Assembly (NCBI GenBank): GCA_001632425.1
Contig: KV425637.1
Coordinates: forward strand, 1-15,774
DNA length: 15,774 bases
Source of the DNA: Neolentinus lepideus HHB14362 ss-1
Taxonomy: Eukaryota; Basidiomycota; Agaricomycetes; Gloeophyllales; Gloeophyllaceae
Direction of reading: 5' to 3'
Shown here: one piece after another, positions 7,253 to 15,774 of the stretch
How positions within the stretch are numbered: position 1 is the first letter of the stretch
Layout: every line of letters begins with the position of its first letter
Position numbers and translations under genes: made by a program
The notes under the pieces: generated by a model
Database searches by the model: none
Told to the model about the DNA's origin: nothing
What the model saw: only the letters and a program-made list of their open reading frames with translations

Positions 7253-9607
7253 ATGCTTGTCCGAGCACTTTTGGCTTGCCTTGTCGCCGGTGTCGCGGTG
7301 TTTGCTGTCCCGGCATCGAGAGCCATAGCACCCATAGTGACACTCGACTCTGCGACGTTCACCGGTGTCGCGTCAGGCAGTATCAATTCGTTCCTAGGTA
7401 TTCCTTTTGCTCAGCCTCCGTGAGTACCTCCACAGCTTTGTCGGAGATTCAAAGAATGCACTGCTGAAATGCGAGTTAAGGGTCGGTGACCTTCGTTTCA
7501 ATCTGCCTCAGCCAATTCAGCCGTACAATGGTTCATATTCCGCGATAGCCTTCGGCAATGAATGTCCTCAGCAGGCGATCACATTGCCTCTGATAAGTGG
7601 TCTGGCGGCAAACGCGACCAATTTCATCGTTAATTCCATCTTTCGTGCCGTCACGGGACCTATCAGCGAGGACTGTACGTCTTTTTTGAACTGTTCAGAG
7701 CGCCCAAATGATGAAACCGCATGTCTAGGCTTGCATTTGAATGTATGGACACCCGTCACTGCAACGCCAACTTCGAAGCTTCCAGTAGTCGTCGTAAGCC
7801 TTGTCCATCAATGTTTTGCAACGAGTCTGATCCCAACAATACCTAGTGGATATTTGGAGGTAAATGACTAATCACTTCATTCTTGCCTTCGTACTACTCT
7901 CTGTCTAGGCGGTTTCGAACTCGGTGGAACTTCCATTTATGATGGGAGTATCATAGTACAAAGATCGATAGATCTTGGCCAGCCTGTTATAATGGTCAGC
8001 ATGAACTATAGGTGAGTGCCACATTGCTTAAGCGGACTTCTCGTGATTGACTTGATGATAGGGTATCAGGTTGGCAGATTGAGTTGACCATGCGACACAC
8101 ATGCTTACGTACTGGTTTCTCCAGCGTGGGGATTCTTGGCAAGCTCTGAAGTCAAAGCAGCAGGCGTAGGCAATCTCGGCTTGCAAGACCGTTAGTTCGC
8201 ACCCGTTTATAGTGCGTGTCCTAACCGACATAGTGAATAATTCAGAAAGGGAAGCCTTGCGCTGGGTTCAGAAGTACATTACCGCATTCGGCGGAGATCC
8301 TTCAAAGGTTACCATGTGAGGCAATCAGTTCAGTTTGCTTCGACTCCTCTTACAAACATATTCGCTTAGATGGGGCGAGAGTGCCGGCGCCATCTCAGTA
8401 GCAATGCAGATGCTCACCAATGGAGGGAATACCGAAGGCCTGTTCCGTGGTGGATTTATGGAATCTGGTTCACCTATTCCCGTGGGCGACATCACTCATG
8501 GCCAAGGATATTATGACTCGGTTGTTGCCGCCACTGGTTGTTCGGGCAGTTCAGACACATTGCAATGTTTGAGAGAAGTCCCTCAGGCGACTCTGCAGAA
8601 GGCCGTGGATGCGACGCCTAACATCTTTTCGTACCAGGTAAGCAGTGGCCAACTCATTGTGATATACGGGGTGAGCACATATCGACACCGTCATCTAGTC
8701 TCTCAACCTCGCCTACGTGCCGAGGGTGGATGGTGTATTCCTAACCGATACACCTCAGAACCTGGTTCTCGAAGGAAGCGTAGCTAATATTCCATTCATT
8801 ACTGGCGAGTCTGTGGTCGTTTACCATTGTCATATAAATCATTACTTTTCTTTCAGGTGATTGTGACGATGAGGGAACCTTGTTCTCCCTGACCACCTTG
8901 AATATTACGTTAGTTAAGTCGTGTCGTTTCAAGGCCCAAGCTAATGCTGTTGCGCAGGACGGACTCTGAACTGTACACATACATCGAGCAAACTTATCTT
9001 TCAAAGGCCACCAGCTCCGAGATAAACCAGGCGCTGTCAATCTACACTGCAGACCTTGTTTCCGGGTCCCCGTACGATACAGGCATCTCGAACGCGTTGA
9101 CGCCACAATACAAAAGAATTTCTGCTATCCAGGGGGATCTTGTTTTCCAAGCACCACGCCGGTTCTTCTTGCAGCACCGCTCAGGGTCCCAGAACACGTG
9201 GAGTTTCTGTACGTGATCGTGATCTATTGTAATTCGGCTGCACGTTTACTCTGAAATCAGTGAGCAAGCGCCTGAAGACGTTGCCTGCATTGGGATCGGT
9301 ATGTGGACTGTCGGCTGCAGGTCGTTCATGCAGAACTTAACTCGTATCTCCGCTCCAATAGGCCCATGCCACAGACATACTTGATGTATACGGCGGCCAG
9401 GAACTGACAACATACCTCGTACAATTTGCGAACGACTTAAATCCCAACGGTGATGCTAATTTGCTCAGTTGGCCGCAATATACAACGTCTTCTCCTCAGC
9501 TTCTGACACTTCTGGATGGCCTTATCCCGTTGACTATCACGCAGGACACGTATAGGGCTGAGGGATTTACTTACCTCACAAACTTGTCGCTCAAGTACCC
9601 TCTCTGA
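7253..9607 (+). CDS. Secreted lipase/type-B carboxylesterase, copy 1 (14 exons)
   Basis: Predicted 548-residue extracellular alpha/beta-hydrolase of the Candida rugosa lipase/type-B carboxylesterase family, cleaving carboxylic esters (acylglycerols, sterol or other esters; substrate not determinable). Exons: 7253-7419, 7481-7674, 7729-7793, 7847-7859, 7909-8011, 8062-8069, 8125-8190, 8246-8315, 8370-8637, 8699-8804, 8857-8908, 8958-9208, 9261-9298, 9362-9607. All phases agree and match the paralog. A signal peptide covers about residues 1-18. Oxyanion hole: FGGGF (145-149). Nucleophile Ser233 is in GESAG, acid Glu359 in DDEGT, His469 in GSAHATD. Paired cysteines occur in ATGCSGSSDTLQC and SEDC. 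Length fits the family. Oddities: exons of 13 and 8 nt, and a GC-AG intron at 8805-8856. ATG 7253 aligns with the paralog start. Confidence 0.9.
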
Positions 9608-9850
9608 ACGAAGGCTTTACAGTATACAGGGACTGTATGTAGCATTCCTTGTCACAAATACAGGTCAACACGGCGTCTGAGTCACTCTGGAACACTGCAG
9701 GATCCAAGAAAAAGAAGCCTAACCCTTCGATTGCGTTCAATCGAGTTTCGAATGATCACGAGACTCGTCAAGCATTCATTGAATCATGTAACGTTTTGAG
9801 TGTAACAACCTTGGAGGAGGTACTTTTAAACGTACCTCTAATATCGGTAC
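9608..9850. other. 3' flank of hydrolase gene 1
   Basis: No gene. Homology to the second copy ends at the stop codon. A hairpin GAGGTAC/GTACCTC with 8-nt AT-rich loop (9817-9838) lies just before the second TIR element. It could act in transcript 3'-end formation, but nothing proves it. Confidence 0.5.
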
Positions 9851-10303
9851 AACCAAGCTAGGGCCCGGGCGGGAGCGAGGAAAGAGAAGCCGGGTAGACA
9901 GAGGAAAATGTACCTAGCAAACTGAGACCAAAAGCAGAGACTGACACGAAATCGACGTAGCACGATGTTCAGTACAATTTCGCTGGGTTGGGGGAGAGAC
10001 CGGCGACGGCCGGAGGCCGTCGGGCTGCCGAAATGCCGATGTGGCTGAAAGCCACCGGCGGGTGGCGGCCAATCGGAATCCGAACCGAAGCTCTGGTGGC
10101 CAGAAGCCTGTTGTTTCTGCTGCGGGACGAAAGCCAGACTACACCACACCCAAAACACTACAAGAGGGGAGGCGGATGGGACGAAACAGTTGCCCGAGCG
10201 TTGCACAGACAAGGGGAACGGGCTGACGCGTTTCGCTGGCTCGAATAAACTCGGAGGATTCGGCGCCACGCCACAAGCCGCGTGGCCCGCTCCTAGCTTG
10301 GCG
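9851..10303 (-). mobile_element. Non-autonomous TIR element, copy 2 (diverged)
   Basis: Read on the minus strand, this 453-bp tract starts GCCAAGCTAGGAGC (10302-10289), matching 13 of 14 bases of the copy 1 end, and finishes CCTAGCTTGGTT at 9862-9851, matching the other end. The inside aligns with copy 1: a C-rich run followed by AACCCA, GAAAT and TCGATTTC occurs in both (5308-5353 and, reversed, about 9945-9996). It holds compact hairpins such as CGACGGCC/GGCCGTCG (10003-10021) and GTGGCT/AGCCAC. No flanking duplication is visible, so the ends may be eroded. No transposase is present. Confidence 0.6.
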
Positions 10304-10680
10304 GGCTCAAGGCGCTCGTTCCTCGTGTCGAGCCCGTTAGGCAGCCCGCCTTGCTTATGGTTGCCGTCATCATCATGATGCTCGCCCGGACCGGATGTCC
10401 TTCCGACCGGATGTCCATGGTCACCGCGCAATGCTGACGTTTGTCCGGCTAATGACATTCGCTTCAAATTCTTAACATGTCTCCGTGCAATATCACCGTG
10501 TCTACGTAAGAAACACAATACTTTCGACTCCGCTGGCCCTACATAGCGAAAACCTTTATCGACTCGGGCGAGCAAGAAGCCGTATCAGATCGCTGTCAAA
10601 GAAGCGTGTCTTAAACTTGCACATAAGCCCATCGACGACAGCAACTACAATACGTAGAGTGTTGCTACAGAGATAGTACA
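10304..10680 (-). pseudogene. Possible decayed coding remnant, unrecognised
   Basis: The minus strand contains stretches that read like former coding sequence (around FFDSDLIRLLAR and, in a neighbouring frame, FRYVGPAESKVLCFLRRHG). At least one frameshift near 10570 is needed to join them. The open frame continues into TIR element copy 2, so its downstream part is not gene sequence. I do not recognise the family. A transposon-derived fragment or chance open frame are the alternatives. A 12-bp direct repeat GACCGGATGTCC lies at about 10389-10415. Confidence 0.2.
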
Positions 10681-11689
10681 TTAATGCATAGTATCACGTA
10701 TGCAAACATCTCGAACAAGCTGACGTTCGGCTAACTTTGGCTTGACAACTATTGATGCAGGCCAGCGACAAGTACTCGCAGCTCCGTCGGTGCGGAGGCG
10801 TCTCCCGACGCTGCCGACGCTTCATAACATACGGTGATGATCACGCCACGTCTGGCTCAGTACTACGGGGTGGCGGTGGATGGTGGGCCTTCACCGATCA
10901 AATGGGAACACTTCTCGGGCAGCGCTCGAGAGGGCAGTCTGTAGATTATTTTCAGTACTTGAGGCTGTTCACCCCTGAGATGTAGTAGAGACTGTGCCCT
11001 CTGATGGCGAAGAAGATGGAGGTGTTGTTGTGCTTGCGACTGGATTCGCTAGATCGCGTTCATATGCGGAGTTTGAGATTCGACTAGTATCTCAGCCATC
11101 TTTCTCTTCTTCTTGATTACGGCAATGCATTGTGGCACTATCGAGGGATGCTGATATGTAAGAACGTGCCTGGTCTCGAAATGGACAAGAACGGCGACGG
11201 TCTCTCTACGCTATCCGGTGTACGGTCCAATTCAAGTGGCCGAGCAGGTGGAGCCGTTCTAAACTGGCCTTGCTATTGGAGAGGGCATGTAATAATGCTG
11301 TGTATACTGCATCTCGGACTTACAGAGATACATTTCTCCTAGTCTGCGTGCATAATCACAGACCTTGACGAGATGACGAATCGGTCACATATCACAGTGA
11401 GTATCGAAAGGTATCGAAATTGCGCACCATGATCGCACGTGGCAAAGAGGCGTACAGTCCCAGCACGTGCTGGCGCGTCCTGTGACCAGATGTGCTTCCG
11501 TATCGAGATGTGTTTCTATCCTCCTGACCTTCGAACATCTCGTGCCAACAAGATATACTGAAGCAACCCTGTAGGCTGCGGAGCATGCTCAATTGTACTT
11601 TCAAGCTAAGTATGGCACCTTTTGATTAATTGGCTGTGGCGCGGGGTCCAGGGTGCAAGTTTGACTGATAACCGCCTGCATCATCAAGG
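10681..11689. other. Intergenic DNA between the duplicated units
   Basis: No gene can be supported. The open frames (the longest 77 codons, 10752-10985) are short, have no recognisable domain, and lack consistent splice structure. The tract has no counterpart upstream of gene 1. Confidence 0.55.
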
Positions 11690-12217
11690 GATCCTGCATA
11701 GCCTAATGAATGTCGCACGCCCCATACCTACAATGTTGTGCTATCCCTGGAAGGGCTGCGTATTATGTGGTGTAAGTTCCTGAATACGTTAAATGAAAGA
11801 TATGCCTTCAGTTCCAGTGTTCCCGGTGCCGGAGCAAAGACTGGTGTACCTCCTCTTCAATCAACACCTGTACGCATGAACTGGGGAAAGCTGTACGCTA
11901 ATATCTGAATTGAAGTGGATAGGTTGGCAAGCCCCTTGCCCAAGGTGCGTCCGGTGTTCACTTCGTGTTCCTCGATAGCGCACGATATCCGTGATTTCTC
12001 AGGTCATTTATAGCACTTCCACCCTGTCTATGTGGATCAAGTGCTGCTTTGGCTGCGTTTATGCGGGGTTCTAGGAAGCAACCGCCTATGCACATTTAGA
12101 CTTCTTTCCTTCACCCTCAAATACCACATTCAATGGATTTCTCTCAGCGTCCCTGATGTGCTGCCACCCAAAAGAATTAATAAATCTGCAACCTTCAATT
12201 GTACTGGTAAGGATGAG

Positions 12218-12256
12218 GTGAGTATTGTTTTCACTCCGTGATTTTTGTGCGGACCC
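12218..12256 (+). promoter_or_regulatory. Conserved upstream block A, copy 2
   Basis: Starts GTGAGTATTG and contains TCACTCCGTGATT; the match of block A upstream of gene 1. The CAG of copy 1 is GCG here, arguing against a conserved intron. Confidence 0.35.
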
Positions 12257-12415
12257 GCTTCGTTGATCCGGTGACTGATGGGAGTATGACAGTCAGGGCC
12301 ATTTCCGTTCAGCGCCGCCTGCTAATGCCTTTCGTTACCGCTGGAACTGCCTAGTTGCCCCTGTTCACATGTCTTCTGGGTGAGTCCATACGACGTAGCC
12401 AGTTGTTGAACTATT

Positions 12416-12442
12416 CATTTCTCGTGACCTGATTTGAGATGG
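12416..12442 (+). promoter_or_regulatory. Conserved upstream block B, copy 2
   Basis: CATTTCTCGTGACCT and the GAGATGG tail match block B of copy 1 at the same distance from the TATA-like box. Confidence 0.45.
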
Positions 12443-12491
12443 TTTAGAAACGCCAGAAATAAACTGTGGTACAGAGTATATTTTTGTCGTG

Positions 12492-12498
12492 CATAAAA
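12492..12498 (+). promoter_or_regulatory. TATA-like box of hydrolase gene 2
   Basis: CATAAAA lies 53 bp before the ATG, exactly the spacing seen in copy 1. It is weaker than the TATATAAAA of copy 1, so the two promoters may differ in strength. Confidence 0.45.
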
Positions 12499-12544
12499 GA
12501 TCAAATTTGTTGCAGAGTGAGCCACTGCTCTACTCTTACACACA

Positions 12545-14915
12545 ATGATCGTCCGGGTGTTTTTGGCTTGCCTCGCAGCAGGCGGCATGGCCTTTGGTAC
12601 TCCGACTTCGAGGGCCACAGCACCGATGGTGACTCTCGACTCGGCGACGTTCACTGGTGTCGCGTCAGGCAGTATCAACCTGTTTCGAGGTATTCCTTTC
12701 GCTCAGCCTCCGTGCGTATCTTTTCAGCTTCGTTGAACATCGAAAGAATGGAGCGCTGAACGCGAATGAAGGACCGGTAATCTTCGTTTCAATCTGCCTA
12801 AACCGATTCAGTCGTACAATGGTTCATACTCTGCGACATCCTTCGGAAATGCATGTCCCCAGCAGGCCATTCAATTGCCGGCCAGCAATCTACTCTCCGA
12901 AAACGCGACCTACTATCTTAACACCCTGTTCGGACCCCTCGCGAACCCTATCTCCGAGGATTGTATGTCTTCTTTTAGTCATATATAGAGGCGAACTGAT
13001 GACCCAGCGTGCCTAGGCTTGAATTTGGATGTCTGGACACCAGCCACTGTAACTCCAACGTCGAAACTTCCAGTCGTCGTGGTAAGTCTTGACCGCCCAT
13101 GCAATACGATATCTTTGATCCCAACAATAAACAATACCTAGTGGATATTCGGAGGTAAACGGCTTATCATTCCACTCTTGCCTTCGTAGTTCTAATCTCC
13201 ATCTAGGCGGTTTTGAAACTGGCGGAACTTCCAGTTACAATGGGAGCGCTATAGTACAAAGCTCGATAGACCTTGATAAGCCTGTCATACTTGTCAGCAT
13301 GAACTATAGGTACGCTCCACATTGCTCAACCTTTTCTTGACTAACTCGGTGTATAGGTTATCAGGTTGGTAGACCAAGTTACTATGCGACTTTCGTGCTT
13401 ACGTACTGGATTGCCCAGCCTGGGGGTTCCTGGCGAGCTCCGAAGTCAAAGCAGCAGGCGTAGCGAATCTCGGCCTTCAGGATCGTGAGTCCACATTCAA
13501 TCAGAGATATCCTAATCAACTGACGTGATGAATATTTCAGAAAGGGAAGCCTTGCGCTGGGTTCAGAAGTACATTACCGCATTCGGCGGAGATCCTTCAA
13601 AGGTTACCATGTGAAGTTTTCAATACAGTTTGCGTCTGCTCTTCTTACCAATGTATTCGATTTGATTAGATGGGGCCAGAGTTCGGGCGCGATGTCAGTA
13701 GCAATGCAGATGCTCGCTAATGGAGGGAATACCGAAGGCCTATTCCGTGGTGCATTCATGCAATCCGGTTCACCTCTTCCTGTGGGCGACATCACTCATG
13801 GCCAAGTATACTATGACTCGATTGTTGCCGCCACGGGTTGTTCTGGCGCATCGGACACCTTGGCGTGTTTAAGGGAAGTTCCTCCAGCGACTCTGCAGGA
13901 GGCCGTGGATGCGACACCTAATTTTTTCTCGTACCAGGTAAGCTTGGCTCACCTATTATGATATATGGCCTGCGGATATATTGACACCGTCATCTAGTCT
14001 CTCAAGTTCGCATACGTGCCGCGAGTGGATGGTGTATTCCTGACTGATACACCTCAGAACCTGGTTCTCGAAGGACGCGTAGCTAATATCCCATTTGTTA
14101 CTGGTAAGTCTATGGCCCGTTTACCATTTCCGTTTAAATCATTACGCTTGTTGTAGGTGATTGTGACGACGAGGGGACCGCGTTCTCCTTGACCAGCCTG
14201 AATATCACGTCAGTCAAGTCATTTCGCTCAATGCCGAAGCTAATGCTGCTGCGCAGGACGGACTCTGAAGTGTACACATACGTAGAGCAGAATTATTTCC
14301 CAGAGGCCACCAGATCCGAGATAAACGGACTGCTGTCAATTTACACCGCAAACCTTACCACTGGTTCCCCGTATGATACGGGCACCTTGAACGGGTTGAC
14401 ACCACAATACAAGCGAATTGCCTCTCTCCAAGGAGACCTTATATTCCAAGCGCCACGCCGGTTCTTCTTGCAGAACCGCTCAAGGTTTCAGAATACGTGG
14501 AGTTTCTGTACGTGATCATGATCTATCGTAGTATGGCCGTACACTGACTCCGAGATCAGTGAGCAAACGTCTGAAAACATTCACTGACGTGGGATCGGTG
14601 AGTGAACTGTTAAACGGCTGCAGAATGGCAGCGCATAACTCAACAACTGATGTTTCGCTCCAATAGGCCCACGGCACGGATATTCTTAATATATGGCACG
14701 GCGAGGAGCTGACAACATACCTCGTACAATTTGCGAACGACTTAAATCCCAACGGCGATGCTAATTTGCTCACTTGGCCACAATACACAATGTCTTCCCC
14801 TCACCTGATGACATTTTTGGATGGCCCCACCCCGCTAGCTATTACGCAGGACACGTATAGGGCTGATGGATTTACCTACCTCACAAGCTTGTCTCTCAAG
14901 TACCACCCTCTCTGA
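12545..14915 (+). CDS. Secreted lipase/type-B carboxylesterase, copy 2 (14 exons)
   Basis: Paralog of the upstream gene, also 548 residues and with the same 14-exon layout: 12545-12711, 12772-12962, 13017-13081, 13142-13154, 13207-13309, 13357-13364, 13419-13484, 13541-13610, 13670-13937, 13998-14103, 14157-14208, 14257-14507, 14560-14597, 14667-14915. A signal peptide (about residues 1-18) predicts secretion. Nucleophile Ser232 lies in GQSSG, against GESAG in copy 1; Glu358 is in DDEGT and His468 in GSAHGTD. The oxyanion FGGGF is kept. All thirteen introns are GT-AG. The 13- and 8-nt exons are conserved, and exon 8 is identical to copy 1. The differences in elbow and promoter suggest specialisation of two extracellular ester hydrolases; substrate unknown. 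Confidence 0.9.
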
Positions 14916-14927
14916 ACGGGATTAATC

Positions 14928-15141
14928 TATTTGGCAACAGCCGTCTTGGAATCATACGGATTCTTATTTTATTTATTGATTTGTTATTCTTACCTTTTAC
15001 GGAGTCGGGTTTCATACACTAAACCATTCCAAGAATTAATCATATATTATTCCACCTTTGTCATTGGGGTAAATGGTGTTGAAGGATTATTCTATTTGGC
15101 AAGGCCAGTGCAAAGTGAACCTCCCAAAAACATATTTGGCA
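14928..15141 (+). repeat. Three dispersed (C/A)TATTTGGCAA copies
   Basis: CTATTTGGCAA occurs at 14928-14938 and again at about 15090-15100; ATATTTGGCAA follows at about 15131-15141. The first two share an upstream ATTAATC/ATTATTC context. Spacing is irregular. Origin is unknown. Confidence 0.45.
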
Positions 15142-15200
15142 AGACGGGTTGCTGAAACGGTGAAACCTTAGACGTGGCATAATTTCCGATTAAAGAAATT

Positions 15201-15214
15201 CTTATGTACATAAG
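15201..15214. repeat. Perfect 14-bp palindrome CTTATGTACATAAG
   Basis: The sequence equals its own reverse complement over 14 bases with no spacer. It could be a dimeric factor-binding site, but there is no gene context to support that. Confidence 0.5.
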
Positions 15215-15774
15215 GTCTATCGATGGACCACGGACGTGCAGAGATTATGCTCCTGTCACCCTACCACGTGACCATCGGAACAACTTAAGCCCGCCCAGCG
15301 AACACGTGTGTGTGACTTAAACGTGACTGTCGCGCTACACAGACGCGTCCATTTCAGCACGTCATTTGATACTGCTTACTAGGATAGAGGAGAACGCTAC
15401 GAGAATACTTGGGTACGTTGTTATTGCTGATTGAGAGTGATATCATCCTAATAACTGCTTTGTTTTCTGTTGCGTTAGAGCGTCTTGCACGTGTACATTG
15501 AACCAGTGCCCTTGTTCTTTCGTCGCTCATTTTTAAGCACTCACGCGTCCAAGGTTTGTACACATTTTGCCGTATTTCTCTCAGTGCGACTCGTGGTTGT
15601 TTTTCCCGCTCTCTTTCCACCGCTATCCAGAAAAAATCTAGTTCCAGAAAAAGCGAAATCCTATACATCAGGAAAAACTTCCCCCGCTGATCAGTCATAT
15701 TCATATGTATTCAGCTCGAAACATACCTAATTATGTATATTTATATTCAATATCATGTTAGTTCTTATTCGACA

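Larger units (their letters stand above)
6401..9607 (+). repeat. Segmental duplication, copy 1
   Basis: Promoter-side homology to copy 2 is recognisable from about 6401 (near GATCCTTTCTAGCCCAATG) and continues with gaps through the gene to the stop codon. The partner lies about 5.29-5.31 kb downstream in the same orientation. The upstream part is more diverged than the exons. Confidence 0.8.
11690..14915 (+). repeat. Segmental duplication, copy 2
   Basis: Counterpart of 6401-9607. Homology is recognisable from about 11690 (GATCCTGCATAGCCTAATG), through the promoter and all 14 exons, and fades directly after the stop codon. The offset grows from 5289 to 5308 bp because of small indels, mostly in introns. 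Confidence 0.8.
14916..15774. other. Right-end intergenic DNA
   Basis: No gene is supportable; open frames on either strand (for example 15354-15704 minus) lack domains. It contains CACGTG at about 15264, 15303 and 15488, short direct repeats and a palindrome. It may include the promoter of a gene beyond the window. Confidence 0.5.

Noticed and set aside
9838..10575. 245-codon minus-strand open frame as a real gene
   Set aside because: Most of it overlaps the GC-rich TIR element copy 2, no domain is recognisable, and the start would be a non-ATG codon. Only the part upstream of 10303 was kept, as a doubtful remnant.
15354..15704. 116-codon minus-strand frame at the right end
   Set aside because: No domain, no start context and no splice pattern; it remains unsupported.

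Overview
The window looks like nuclear DNA of a filamentous fungus, most likely an Agaricomycete (Basidiomycota). The evidence is two genes each split by thirteen introns of about 47-69 nt, exons as short as 8 and 13 nt, a secreted Candida rugosa-type lipase/type-B carboxylesterase family, and a dense nest of transposable elements. The species cannot be named from the sequence alone.

Left part (1-6001) is a graveyard of nested mobile elements. The oldest layer is a minus-strand Ty1/copia retrotransposon. Its 5' LTR (5757-6001, TG...CA), a primer-binding site complementary to the anticodon region of initiator tRNA-Met (5741-5754), Gag, zinc knuckle, protease, integrase and the first part of reverse transcriptase can all be followed in order. 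It is dead: a TIR element (4936-5419, TSD TGATGTC) sits in gag, a 1.3-kb insertion (2247-3559, TSD ATGG) that carries a tRNA-Cys-like sequence sits at the start of the integrase core, an in-frame TGA lies between integrase and RT, the protease motif reads D-N-G, and RT is cut off near 662 by other repeat-like DNA that runs off the left edge.

Middle and right (about 6400-14915) hold a segmental duplication of roughly 3.2 kb in direct orientation, about 5.3 kb apart. Each copy contains promoter sequence and one 14-exon gene for a predicted secreted 548-residue alpha/beta-hydrolase. I rebuilt both gene models by hand. Exon phases match at every junction, and the Ser-Glu-His triad is intact in both (Ser233/Glu359/His469 in copy 1; Ser232/Glu358/His468 in copy 2). 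The copies differ at the nucleophile elbow (GESAG against GQSSG) and at one splice donor (GC in copy 1, GT in copy 2). A 70-nt exon is identical between them, which suggests gene conversion or strong constraint. Homology stops close to the stop codons.

Between the two genes (9608-11690) lies a second, diverged copy of the gag-inserted TIR element (about 9851-10303, opposite orientation), then a possible decayed coding remnant and otherwise featureless DNA. The right end (14916-15774) has no gene I can support, only short repeats, a 14-bp palindrome and CACGTG boxes. The two hydrolases probably act outside the cell on lipid or other carboxylic-ester substrates; nothing nearby suggests a pathway cluster.
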